64,000 bases of DNA from JAOZHU01 sp964632845 (GCA_964632845.1 CAZWDU010000002.1:1-64000); one strand, 5' to 3'; numbered from the stretch's first letter, positions 26,393 to 33,585 are shown. Translations and numbers: made by a program. Notes: generated from the letters alone by a model not told the origin.

Positions 26393-26734
26393 TTACCAGT
26401 AGTCGTAGACTTGGCGCTTTTTTCGCTTCTTCGGAGTGTAAAAACTATCATCCCATGGGACATCGTTAAGGGCTTTCACAGTCCTATCTGAGATATTTCG
26501 AGGGAAATCATTTTGCTCTCTTCGTCTCCTTTCTATTTCGTGTACATGTGACCTTGCTATTTGGCGACCTCTTTCAGCATAGTATGCTTCTTTTTCCATG
26601 ACTAGATAGTATTGTCGTCTTTCTTCTTCTATTCTTCTTTGCTCTTGGTAGTCCTGATAGCTTCTATTTATTCCTCTTCTCACACTGCGACATCCCTCTG
26701 CAAGAACATTAAGGATTTTTCTACCCGTGCCCAA
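26393..26734 (-). CDS. hypothetical charged protein, 113 residues
   Basis: A strongly charged helical protein rich in Arg and Glu (QEQRRIEEERRQYYLVMEKE), with a basic C-terminus KKRKKRQVYDYW. No family is recognised. Composition like this is common for virus or plasmid proteins. It stands alone between two genes on other strands, with AT-rich intergenic sequence on its upstream side. Confidence 0.5.
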   Translation of the reverse strand: MGTGRKILNVLAEGCRSVRRGINRSYQDYQEQRRIEEERRQYYLVMEKEAYYAERGRQIARSHVHEIERRRREQNDFPRNISDRTVKALNDVPWDDSFYTPKKRKKRQVYDYW

Positions 26735-26844
26735 GTTATTTCACCTTAAAACCCACAACGTTCTGTTATTGCTTGATTAATATTTAAGCTTAACCAAATT
26801 TAAATCTGAAAACAAATTAGTCAATACCCAGTTGCGGGATAACA

Positions 26845-27459
26845 ATGGTCAAGTCAACTAAGTCCCAACGTTTGAGAGAGAAAATGCGAACAGCCGTCAA
26901 ATACTCGAACCAGTCAACGCTTGACGATACGCCAGAAACGCATAAGCCTCAACCCGCTAAACCAGCAACGCCCAAGCCGCCAAAGAAAATTGAAATTGCC
27001 GAAGTCAACACCTCCACACGGGAAAACGAGTTAGTCCTGAAAATCGCATTCAGACTGTTGCCTTCAAGAACTGCATTTTCAATGGTAACTTCAGACTTAT
27101 ATTTTGACGACCAGAAAATTGATTCCTTAAGGTTGCGCATTCTTCAAGGACCACTTGCAACTGATACTTCTGAGTTTTCTTCGGTGCTGGACATGACTGG
27201 AATAGGCAAAGGTCAGCATATCCTTAGAGTCGAAATTTACGAACTTTGGGATTCAGGAGAAAAACTCACAAGCACGTCTAAAGAGGTAGCAATCGAATAT
27301 GTTCCGTTGAGAAGAGAAGATAGGCTGGTGAGAGTCCCAATAGTCAAGAACTCGGCAGGCGCAGATTTAGCAATCATTTCAGAAACTGAGAAGAGCATTT
27401 ACCGTGAAATAGAAAAAGAGATGAAAAGAGAATCAGTTAGCAGACGAGATAATTGGTAA
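26845..27459 (+). CDS. hypothetical protein, 204 residues
   Basis: The N-terminal 50 residues are basic and Pro/Lys-rich (PQPAKPATPKPPKK) and look disordered. The central part (about 52-155) is a beta-sandwich-like domain with IAEVNTSTRENELVLKIAF and ILRVEIYELWDSGEKLTST. The C-terminus is a charged helix. I do not recognise the family. It overlaps the DUF1294 gene by 7 nt, so the two are co-expressed. Confidence 0.55.
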   Translation: MVKSTKSQRLREKMRTAVKYSNQSTLDDTPETHKPQPAKPATPKPPKKIEIAEVNTSTRENELVLKIAFRLLPSRTAFSMVTSDLYFDDQKIDSLRLRILQGPLATDTSEFSSVLDMTGIGKGQHILRVEIYELWDSGEKLTSTSKEVAIEYVPLRREDRLVRVPIVKNSAGADLAIISETEKSIYREIEKEMKRESVSRRDNW

Positions 27460-27734
27460 GTAACATGATCCAATTTTCCTTACTGCAAATTTTCCTAGTT
27501 ATTGCAAACATTATAGCTTTGGCAATTTTTGGAATAGACAAACTGAAAAGCAAAAAAGGCGGTTGGAGGATACCTGAGTCAAGGCTTTTGCTGATTGCCG
27601 TCTTTGGGCCCTTTGGCGCTTACGCAGGCATGTTGCTCTTTAGACATAAAACTCGTAAAATCAAGTTCTTGCTGGTTCCAATCTTTCTGGTATGTCAAGT
27701 ATTTTTAATAGTGTATTTTTACTTAGTTAAGTGA
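27453..27734 (+). CDS. DUF1294 family membrane protein
   Basis: A 93-residue protein with hydrophobic segments at about 10-27, 44-62 and 70-91. The family signature is seen as GIDKLKSKKGGWRIPESRLL followed by GPFGAYAGMLLFRHKTRK. Members are small integral membrane proteins of unknown function. ATG at 27465 is a better start than TTG at 27453. It converges with the GNAT gene, overlapping by 12 nt. Confidence 0.8.
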   Translation: MVSNMIQFSLLQIFLVIANIIALAIFGIDKLKSKKGGWRIPESRLLLIAVFGPFGAYAGMLLFRHKTRKIKFLLVPIFLVCQVFLIVYFYLVK

Positions 27735-28241
27735 CATCAGACTTCTCAACGGAACGTACTGCAAACTAACGGTTATGCGGTTTCGGCTAAGGCTCCCCCA
27801 CAATTCACTGTTTATCCTTGTATTGCCTTTTCCCTCACTTGCATGACCAATACGAGAGATTTTCCAATTTTTCAGGCTACCATGGATAATCTGAGGGTTG
27901 CTTGTTACGATGCAGAAGGGGAATTTTGTTTGAGAAGTATAAAGCTCGGCAATGAAGTTTAACAAACGCTTTCCGACACCAATTCCTTGATAATCAGGCA
28001 AAACCACTAATCTGCTGACGCGATAATATTTCACCCGCATACGGACATTTACCACAGCGATAAAAGCTATAGGTCTATTCTGATAAACGGCAGTGTAACA
28101 GCGAGCAGTTGAAGGCAGAGAGCCGTTTAGATAGTGATATTGCTGAAACATTTTCCAAAGCTGAGGGCCGCACCGATAAACTTTGAGTTCAACGGGCGGC
28201 CTAACCCTTTTTTTCGCGTAAACTCCATCGTGTCCGTGCAA
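27723..28241 (-). CDS. GNAT-fold domain, likely C-terminal half of an ABC-ATPase/GNAT fusion made by -1 frameshifting
   Basis: The GNAT acetyl-CoA-type loop is QGIGVGKR (85-92), preceded by SRLVVLPDY. The domain starts with RPPVELKVY and the W-x-x-F-x-x-YHYLNG motif (residues 29-40), which I associate with GNAT proteins of phages, including the Mom-like DNA-modification branch. Residues 1-8 are not part of the domain, and the reading frame upstream is closed. The ATG at 28241 is therefore probably not used. The domain joins the upstream ATPase by a -1 shift at 28208-28214 (giving TRKK then RVRPP). Confidence 0.7.
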   Translation of the reverse strand: MHGHDGVYAKKRVRPPVELKVYRCGPQLWKMFQQYHYLNGSLPSTARCYTAVYQNRPIAFIAVVNVRMRVKYYRVSRLVVLPDYQGIGVGKRLLNFIAELYTSQTKFPFCIVTSNPQIIHGSLKNWKISRIGHASEGKGNTRINSELWGSLSRNRITVSLQYVPLRSLMSLN

Positions 28242-28693
28242 AACACCCAGTCAGGCTCCAACCAATCCACCACATCATAATGACAAGTAACAGCCACAAA
28301 CCGCTTCTCACTCCTGCGAACCGCCTTACTGATCGCAAAAGCACTAACCTTCGCAATCTCCCTATCAACAACACTGGTGAACTCATCAAAAACAATCAAC
28401 GGCTTATCTAAACAAAGCGCACGGGCTATGTCAACGCGCATCTTTTCCCCTTGACTCAGGCAATCATACGCTTTGAGCCAGTCAGGAGGCGAAGCAAAAC
28501 CCACACTGCACAAAGCCCGCGTAATCTCACTCGTCTCCAACTCCTCGGGAAAATCATCTAACACGCACTTGCTAGTGTACTCGAAACCACGTACATACGC
28601 GTCAGAGAAAAGCTGCTTGGCAATACTAGTCTTACCCGAACCACTACGCCCAACAATAACGCCTACTTGCCAGTCAAAGTCTTCAATCGGCAA
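28127..28693 (-). CDS. ABC-type P-loop ATPase (N-terminal half of ATPase/GNAT fusion)
   Basis: The Walker A is GRSGSGKT (15-22), the signature LSQGE (79-83) followed by KMRVDIARAL, the Walker B LIVFDE (99-104) and the switch His CHYD (138). No membrane partner is present, so it is a soluble ABC ATPase. The frame is open upstream for another 34 codons to an ATT at 28795 with good coding character (SWSQAESFRALSVVGSYTL), so TTG at 28691-28693 is probably not the true start. The ATT overlaps the ParB-like stop. After residue 162 the zero-frame tail is non-homologous and ends at 28127, while the -1 frame continues into the GNAT domain. Confidence 0.75.
   Translation of the reverse strand: MPIEDFDWQVGVIVGRSGSGKTSIAKQLFSDAYVRGFEYTSKCVLDDFPEELETSEITRALCSVGFASPPDWLKAYDCLSQGEKMRVDIARALCLDKPLIVFDEFTSVVDREIAKVSAFAISKAVRRSEKRFVAVTCHYDVVDWLEPDWVFCTDTMEFTRKKGLGRPLNSKFIGAALSFGKCFSNITI
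28166..28214 (-). promoter_or_regulatory. candidate programmed -1 ribosomal frameshift signal
   Basis: On the minus strand the zero frame reads CGA AAA AAA GGG, giving the slippery heptamer A-AAA-AAA (28214-28208). A 6-nt spacer GGGTTA follows. Then comes a hairpin: GGCCGC-CCG (28201-28193), a 17-nt loop, CGG (28175-28173), a bulged T and GCGGCC (28171-28166). Slippage by -1 moves the ribosome exactly into the GNAT frame. A one-base assembly error in the A7 run would give the same picture. Confidence 0.5.
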
Positions 28694-28788
28694 AGAACCC
28701 TTGAAGCGCTTCTCTAGCTTAACATCTGAAAGCGTGTAGCTGCCAACAACGCTTAACGCCCTAAAACTCTCAGCTTGACTCCAGCTTT

Positions 28789-29415
28789 TTACAATGTCAA
28801 AATCCGTAGCTTATACCCCTCCAGTTTCAACTTTTCAAAAATTCGCTTCTGTTCAGCCTCATCCTTGCACTCAACAATAATCTCATAAGTCCCAGGTACA
28901 GTGACTGAAATCTCACGGTCATCCAAATCCACTGGAAGTTCCTCACCGACGGATTCAAGAAGCGCCTTCAAATCCTCTTTCTCTCCCTGCTGCAGTATAC
29001 GAATGTACTCTTGCTCATCGAGTTCCCGATTATGTTTGCCCCTGAGCTTGTTAAGAATCTGCCTCAACATCCTTCTGTCAACATCGCTGACGGGCAAGCG
29101 TAGAACTGGAGCGAAAAACTCGTCGTGTTCTAAACAAACCTCAGCTCTTTGCTCCCCATCGGCGTACATGCCATCCTTATTGGTTATTATCGGATAAGCC
29201 CAACCGTATTTCTGCAGGCTATGCCAGATTTGCTCACGCTGCTTAACCGTGGTGCGGTTAGGGTTGTTCTGGTCTGCCGTTAAAAGGCGAATGTCTTCCA
29301 ATAGACGTATGTAGGCTTCAGGAACTCTGATAGTAGTTTTTTTCTCCAACTTACTTTGCTCCTCTGTAACCGTGAATGAGCCGAAGTTGTAAGCGTCCGA
29401 CTCCAAAAGCTCCAA
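28789..29415 (-). CDS. ParB/sulfiredoxin-fold domain protein
   Basis: A 208-residue protein. Residues about 30-110 carry the ParB-N pattern: a strand and helix before TADQNNPNRTT, then IWHSLQKYGWAYPIIT and the YADGEQRAEVC motif (equivalent to the IDGExR loop of ParB). Such domains in mobile elements act as CTP- or nucleotide-binding switches or nucleases rather than in chromosome partition. It is the gene directly upstream of the ABC ATPase, and its stop lies within the ATPase frame. The C-terminal 60 residues are acidic then beta-like. Confidence 0.75.
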   Translation of the reverse strand: MELLESDAYNFGSFTVTEEQSKLEKKTTIRVPEAYIRLLEDIRLLTADQNNPNRTTVKQREQIWHSLQKYGWAYPIITNKDGMYADGEQRAEVCLEHDEFFAPVLRLPVSDVDRRMLRQILNKLRGKHNRELDEQEYIRILQQGEKEDLKALLESVGEELPVDLDDREISVTVPGTYEIIVECKDEAEQKRIFEKLKLEGYKLRILTL

Positions 29416-29442
29416 GGTTAAATGATTCTCTGTTAAGTGCTC

Positions 29443-30237
29443 TCATATTTTCGGATTCTCCGTTACGTTTTCTGGCGTCGGTAATTGGTTAATTGGGACA
29501 TTTTGGGACATTTTCTTAAACCAGTCGCACTGTTCCGCACACGTTGGACATTTCTCTTTAAGGTAACGTGCATTTCTCTCCATAGCTGCTTTTTCCTCAT
29601 TTTCTTCTTGCTGTTCTTCTAACTCGTCTTGCCTAGCTTGTTCTGGTGTACGATTTGCAGTTAACTGTTGAATCTCCTCGGTTGTTTTGAAAACGTGATG
29701 TTGTTCACAGTAGCGTTGAAAACTCTCAGGAGTAAACAAGTCATAATTCCAAGCTGCATAAACCGGAGCTATACGCCTTTCCTGTTCGCCTTCGCAAAGT
29801 TCCCAATAGCCAGGCGTGTTAAAGACTTCTTCTTCCGCGTCGTATTGCTCTTTAAACCTGCGGGTTTCTTCAATAAGCCAATAAAACCGCGTGTAGAATA
29901 TCCAGTTAGCCAAAGGGTCTTTTAGCGTTACAAAGGCATCTGTGAAGACTTGAAAAATCTCCAGTATCCTAGCCATAAAACGACGATTAGCTGCGTCCAC
30001 GATTGCTTGATCGCTCGGCGATAACGGCGTGCAAGTGGTTTCTCCCCGTTCCATAGCTTCCTGCAGTTCTTCCGCGTGCGCCTCTAAGATTTGAATCGCC
30101 CGTCTATGTAATTCACTTTCGGCTCGGTCTAGCTCTATGTCCCCGTTTTCCCATGTTATTTTTGTTGTGCCTTTTTCAGGGAGTTCGGGTAACACATTTT
30201 TTTCTAATTCATAGAGTTTCTTGCTTGCAATATTCAC
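29443..30237 (-). CDS. hypothetical element protein, 264 residues
   Basis: A mostly helical, acidic protein. Residues about 190-225 form a Glu/Gln-rich coiled coil (EQARQDELEEQQEENEEKA). A Cys pair plus Cys follow in KCPTCAEQCDWF (about 240), perhaps a metal knuckle. It overlaps the 94-residue gene by 4 nt and lies 27 nt before ParB. No family is recognised. The context suggests part of the same ParB/ABC/GNAT operon. Confidence 0.55.
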   Translation of the reverse strand: MNIASKKLYELEKNVLPELPEKGTTKITWENGDIELDRAESELHRRAIQILEAHAEELQEAMERGETTCTPLSPSDQAIVDAANRRFMARILEIFQVFTDAFVTLKDPLANWIFYTRFYWLIEETRRFKEQYDAEEEVFNTPGYWELCEGEQERRIAPVYAAWNYDLFTPESFQRYCEQHHVFKTTEEIQQLTANRTPEQARQDELEEQQEENEEKAAMERNARYLKEKCPTCAEQCDWFKKMSQNVPINQLPTPENVTENPKI

Positions 30238-30518
30238 TTCTTCTTACCCTCTGGTTTCGGTATTAATATGCTGTTCTTCAACTTCTCCTCCAGCGCAATC
30301 ACTCTCAACTCCAACTCCTCATCCTTGAGCAAGCCGCCGTAAGTGGAGACGGCTGAAACCAGCACCCTCGCCCATCCTTGTTTAGCCTTATCGCTGTTGC
30401 CGCCATTATGAATTTTTTTGTGAGCCAAACTCAAAACGCCGTCCAAAACCCGAAACAACGTGTTTCTGCGCTCCTTAGCAGAACGGTTTGATGACGGTTT
30501 CTTAACGGCTTCAACCAT
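30234..30518 (-). CDS. hypothetical element protein, 94 residues
   Basis: A small basic, helical protein (ERRNTLFRVLDGVLSLAHKK followed by GWARVLVSAVSTYGGLLKDE). The WARVLVSAV-YG-LLKDEELE pattern looks like small proteins that stand upstream of packaging or ParB genes in tailed viruses. I cannot name the family. It is the first gene of a minus-strand operon that runs through the 264-residue, ParB, ATPase and GNAT frames. Confidence 0.55.
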   Translation of the reverse strand: MVEAVKKPSSNRSAKERRNTLFRVLDGVLSLAHKKIHNGGNSDKAKQGWARVLVSAVSTYGGLLKDEELELRVIALEEKLKNSILIPKPEGKKK

Positions 30519-30583
30519 TAGGCTCTTCCTCTTTTATTATTCTAATGGAAGTTCAGACAACACAAAGGCTCGATTCAGCGTAT

Positions 30584-30757
30584 CTATCCAAGAGACAACA
30601 CAAAACAAGACAACGATACGCTATTAGTAACAGAAGTAATTAAAAGCTTGCGATAGAAGTGCATATGGGCACCAGCCACGGTTAACTCGTCATATTTTGT
30701 CCAGCCAGCTTTACCAAACGCCTTAATCTCCTCAGGAGTCGTAAGTATATGGTAACC
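30584..30757 (-). pseudogene. possible gene fragment without a start
   Basis: Fifty-seven sense codons between TGA and TAG, with normal amino acid composition: TTPEEIKAFGKAGWTKYDEL then TVAGAHMHFYRKLL. The frame opens with GGT right after a stop, and no start codon precedes the conserved-looking part. It is most simply a remnant of a longer gene. Confidence 0.3.
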
Positions 30758-30927
30758 TCACTATGGTGTGCACTTACCTTTGTGTGCTCTTCCACGATTT
30801 ATGAAGTCACTTAAAGCCCATTTGACACTCACTTCATTTATTATGCCCAAAACAAGCTCCAAACCCAAAAATCGCCAATAATAATGGTTCTCTCAACATT
30901 AACCTGTTTTCAGTAGAAAGACTGGAA

Positions 30928-30955
30928 GCTGGAGAAGAGAAAAAAGCTCTCCAGC
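30928..30955 (-). terminator. hairpin downstream of the parA-like gene
   Basis: GCTGGAGA (30928-30935) and TCTCCAGC (30948-30955) form an 8-bp perfect stem with a 12-nt loop, 8 nt beyond the parA stop codon on the minus strand. The position fits a transcript end or mRNA-stability hairpin. Confidence 0.35.
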
Positions 30956-30962
30956 AGATCTA

Positions 30963-31766
30963 TCATACTAGCAGTTCTGCCTTTACGAGTTTGTCGGCAA
31001 CTGCTTCCAGTTTTTCTATGAAGGGATGACTTGGGTTTTCAAAAGCCAATATCGAAGTTCTCTTCACCTTGAGCACATCACAATAGCAAGGAATAAGCCC
31101 GACAACTCGATGTTTCAATGTTTCCTCCAGTTCTCTAATTAACCTCGTTTGACCTTCCTCTGAATGAAGCCTTACATCGTTTGGAAACTTGTTGACCACA
31201 ACAGCTGTCTCCTTTGGCAGAGCATCATACAAATTTGCGAGAATATTCCCCGTGCTTTCAATGTCTAGCGAATCCATCGTTGTCACTGTAAGAGACAAGT
31301 CAGAACTGACAACGGCGTTAATTGATGAGTATTGAATCCCTGGACTTGTATCCAAAATGCAGTAATCCATCCGCATCATATTCAGAAGCAGAGAAAACAT
31401 TGAGAAAAGCTTCTTGACAGCTGTCACTTCCCATGCTCTGCTCTTCCTAATGGTATTCTGAATCACAGCGACATTCGGATTGGCCAATCCAATTAGGAAT
31501 TTGCCTTTAGTATTGTATTCCTTAGATATATCCATCAAAACTTGGTCAGCGCGACATTTGCCGTTAAGAAAATCGTTCAACCAATAGAGTACAGGTTCTT
31601 CGACATGTTTAGAGAAGATGGTTGCTAAACTCGGTGCGCTGAAATCTAGATCCAAAAAGGCAACATTGAACCCCTTAGCACTAAGTATTGCTGCCAGATT
31701 AGTGGCAATAAGGGTTTTTCCGGTACCCCCTCGCGACGAATGAACTGCTATGCTCTTCCCACTCAT
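30963..31766 (-). CDS. ParA/MinD-family ATPase
   Basis: A 267-residue SIMIBI-class ATPase. The deviant Walker A is SRGGTGKT (residues 11-18), with Arg at the place of the usual signature Lys. Switch I is FLDLDFSAPS, and Walker B is DYCILDTSPG. The domain is like CpaE/MinD rather than a bacterial plasmid ParA with an HTH. It could position DNA or a membrane complex. The start overlaps the stop of the winged-helix gene by 4 nt, so this is a two-gene operon controlled by the palindrome at 32175. Confidence 0.85.
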   Translation of the reverse strand: MSGKSIAVHSSRGGTGKTLIATNLAAILSAKGFNVAFLDLDFSAPSLATIFSKHVEEPVLYWLNDFLNGKCRADQVLMDISKEYNTKGKFLIGLANPNVAVIQNTIRKSRAWEVTAVKKLFSMFSLLLNMMRMDYCILDTSPGIQYSSINAVVSSDLSLTVTTMDSLDIESTGNILANLYDALPKETAVVVNKFPNDVRLHSEEGQTRLIRELEETLKHRVVGLIPCYCDVLKVKRTSILAFENPSHPFIEKLEAVADKLVKAELLV

Positions 31767-32161
31767 TCTCTCACCTCCGAAGACTCGATATAGAAATAGA
31801 CAGCTCTACCTTCTCTTTTCTTCTTCAGATACCCCATCCTTACCAATTGATTTGCCGAAGCGCTTTCAACCGCCCTTAATCTCTTCGTTTCCCTAGCGAT
31901 ATCTTGAGCTGTACCCTTCTCAAGTCTATATAGTGCCATCACCGTCTTTCTCAGGGCACCAGGCAAAAGTGACAACGTCATAGAATCAGGTACAAATCTG
32001 AGTCCGCTATTACGCAGTGCCTGTTCCTGCGTCTCCAGAATTTGCTTACTCAGCAGAATTAGCGAATCGAGTTTTTTGCTAATTTCACCCATTGCGTTGA
32101 ACAACCTAGCTGATACAGTATCAGTATTCAAGCCTGACTCACACTCCTTCTCCCCCAACAC
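31763..32161 (-). CDS. winged-helix protein, partner of the ParA-like ATPase
   Basis: A 132-residue protein. Residues 1-45 are helical and could dimerise (ISKKLDSLILLSKQILETQE). Residues 65-128 form a winged helix: LRKTVMALYRLEKGTAQDIA, then ESASANQLVRMGYLKKKREG and a wing ending VYFYIE. The TrmB/MarR type of fold suggests a DNA-binding repressor or a centromere-binding partner for the ATPase. It starts with GTG, 14 nt downstream of a perfect 11-bp inverted repeat, which is its likely operator. Confidence 0.75.
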   Translation of the reverse strand: MLGEKECESGLNTDTVSARLFNAMGEISKKLDSLILLSKQILETQEQALRNSGLRFVPDSMTLSLLPGALRKTVMALYRLEKGTAQDIARETKRLRAVESASANQLVRMGYLKKKREGRAVYFYIESSEVRE

Positions 32162-32174
32162 TCTCAGAAGTCTT

Positions 32175-32202
32175 GTGTATTATTGCATATACAATAATAC
32201 AC
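32175..32202. promoter_or_regulatory. perfect inverted-repeat operator
   Basis: GTGTATTATTG (32175-32185) and CAATAATACAC (32192-32202) are exact reverse complements around a 6-nt spacer CATATA. It lies in the divergent region between the winged-helix/parA operon and the prenyl-synthase-like gene. A dimeric winged-helix protein would bind such a site. Confidence 0.65.
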
Positions 32203-32230
32203 TATATACCCGCCTAATAACTCTTCCTAG

Positions 32231-32243
32231 TCCGAATCCGAAT
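32231..32243 (+). promoter_or_regulatory. TCYGAA hexamer direct repeat, site A
   Basis: TCCGAATCCGAAT, two head-to-tail TCYGAA hexamers, 75 nt upstream of the prenyl-synthase-like ATG. Related sites occur at 33573 and 33632, next to the 74-residue and MFS genes. Confidence 0.4.
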
Positions 32244-32317
32244 CAAGTATCAGAGAGCATCGCCGCACAAACCCTAAGGTTATTACGAAGAACCCCCCAT
32301 AAAAAACTGCGAGTCAA

Positions 32318-33340
32318 ATGAAAGACACAAGAAACCTTAATCAATTCTGCAGGAAAATCTTGGAAGACAACGGAGCAGCAATCGCAAACAAAGCAAGCAC
32401 CATACTGCTTGAAGACCCAGCCTTAACGGATTTGCATGATCCCCTTCACTTTATTTCTAAAAGTTGGCGTGATCTCAGTCCTGCATTAATCAGCCTATCC
32501 TGCAAAGCGGTTGGAGGACGACCAGAAGAAACACAAAACACCGCCTTGGCCATCAACTTGATGCATCTCAGCTTCTCCATCTGGGATGACATAATAGACA
32601 ACACAAAATCCAAGTCGTTTAGACCAACGCTTCTGGGAAAATTCGGGACACCCACATCAGTAATCATTGCTGGACTTGCCGCAGCAAAAGCATTCTCACT
32701 TCTCAATACAACACCCATGGCCGATGGAAAACGGCAAATCATTAATGATTTGATATGGCGCTTGGGAACCAAGATGGCAAGCACTGAAGCAATTGCGCTC
32801 CAAATGCGGACTCAGCGAATTCTTACGAGCAAGAAGAAACTATGGAAAATCAAATCTGAAGCGTCAGACCTCGAAACTTGCCTGAAGATCGGCGCAATAA
32901 TCGGCAATGGTTCTGAAAACGAAATACACCATCTGGGAGAATACGGCCTATGCCTCGGAACAATCTTCGCATTACGAAATGACTTTCTTATGTCCGTTAA
33001 CCTGACTCTGGAACTAGCTCAAAGAATAACGAGTAGGGAGTTACCGTACGCCCTCTCATGGGCGAGAGAACGATCTGGAAAACTTCAAAAACAACTCGAA
33101 ACCCTAGCAGGTCAGAAGGATATCTCACAGACATCCATAAAAGAAGTGGTAGAGGACCTGTTGGCTACAAATGTAGCGAACAACATAGCAAGAAAAATCA
33201 GAAGACAAGCCAATAAAGCAGAAAAAGAACTCACGCACCTGAGAAGAAACGAAGCGACTCAAACTCTCCGATGCCTTGTTAAGGCGCAGCCGAAGCTATT
33301 CAGCGAGAGCCTCCCCAAGCAAGGGCGTTGCTGTATCTAA
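32318..33340 (+). CDS. divergent polyprenyl synthetase-like protein
   Basis: A 340-residue class I isoprenoid synthase fold. The first Asp-rich motif is intact, WDDIID (residues 89-94). At the second motif, where active trans-prenyl synthases have DDxxD, the sequence is NDFLM (221-225). The FQ and K-T motifs are also degenerate. Divergent members of this type include ComQ, which prenylates a peptide, so the substrate need not be a plain prenyl diphosphate. The canonical prenyl synthase is elsewhere (39210). It is convergent, with a 4-nt overlap, with a 74-residue gene and is followed by an MFS gene. Confidence 0.7.
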   Translation: MKDTRNLNQFCRKILEDNGAAIANKASTILLEDPALTDLHDPLHFISKSWRDLSPALISLSCKAVGGRPEETQNTALAINLMHLSFSIWDDIIDNTKSKSFRPTLLGKFGTPTSVIIAGLAAAKAFSLLNTTPMADGKRQIINDLIWRLGTKMASTEAIALQMRTQRILTSKKKLWKIKSEASDLETCLKIGAIIGNGSENEIHHLGEYGLCLGTIFALRNDFLMSVNLTLELAQRITSRELPYALSWARERSGKLQKQLETLAGQKDISQTSIKEVVEDLLATNVANNIARKIRRQANKAEKELTHLRRNEATQTLRCLVKAQPKLFSESLPKQGRCCI

Positions 33341-33561
33341 ACAACCTCTGGCCACTTCGGCTGATCTGTACTCATCTGAAACAACGCAGATACAACTATG
33401 CCCAAGTAATTCGCAGGGATCTTGGCTTTTCTGCAAACCTTGATTAGCAAATTCTTGTCTTTTTTCTCGAGAGCATCTTGCACCAGCGGGCAAAATTGTG
33501 GGACGGCTAAGGACTGAAGATGGAAGGAGACATCGGTTATTCTTTGGTTTAAGGCTTTCAT
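33337..33561 (-). CDS. hypothetical protein, 74 residues
   Basis: A compact helical protein (VPQFCPLVQDALEKKDKNLL, then KVCRKAKIPANYLGIVVSAL). The composition and hydrophobic pattern look like a folded domain of 70 residues. It overlaps the end of the prenyl-synthase-like gene by 4 nt on the opposite strand and is divergent from the MFS gene. The start is ATG at 33561, with a TCYGAA repeat 12 nt upstream. No family is recognised. The longer overlapping frame 33296-33568 is a shadow. Confidence 0.55.
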   Translation of the reverse strand: MKALNQRITDVSFHLQSLAVPQFCPLVQDALEKKDKNLLIKVCRKAKIPANYLGIVVSALFQMSTDQPKWPEVV

Positions 33562-33572
33562 AACACATCGAC

Positions 33573-33585
33573 TCCGAATCTGAAT
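33573..33585 (+). promoter_or_regulatory. TCYGAA hexamer direct repeat, site B
   Basis: TCCGAATCTGAAT, 12 nt from the start codon of the 74-residue gene in the divergent promoter region shared with the MFS gene. Confidence 0.4.

Larger units (their letters stand above)
30519..30962. other. 444-nt region between the ParB operon and the parA gene
   Basis: This region contains a 57-codon open fragment on the minus strand (30584-30757) and a hairpin near the parA end. Otherwise it is AT-rich. The promoter of the 94-residue gene operon should lie here, upstream of 30518. Confidence 0.35.

Noticed and set aside
28127..28202. Zero-frame tail of the ABC ATPase after the slippery site
   Set aside because: It reads as random sequence overlapping the GNAT domain in another frame. 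It is probably only the short C-terminus made when no frameshift occurs.
33296..33568. 90-residue minus-strand frame overlapping the 74-residue gene
   Set aside because: It is Cys/Arg-rich and overlaps the end of the prenyl-synthase-like gene by 45 nt. The 74-residue frame has better codon and hydrophobic patterning.
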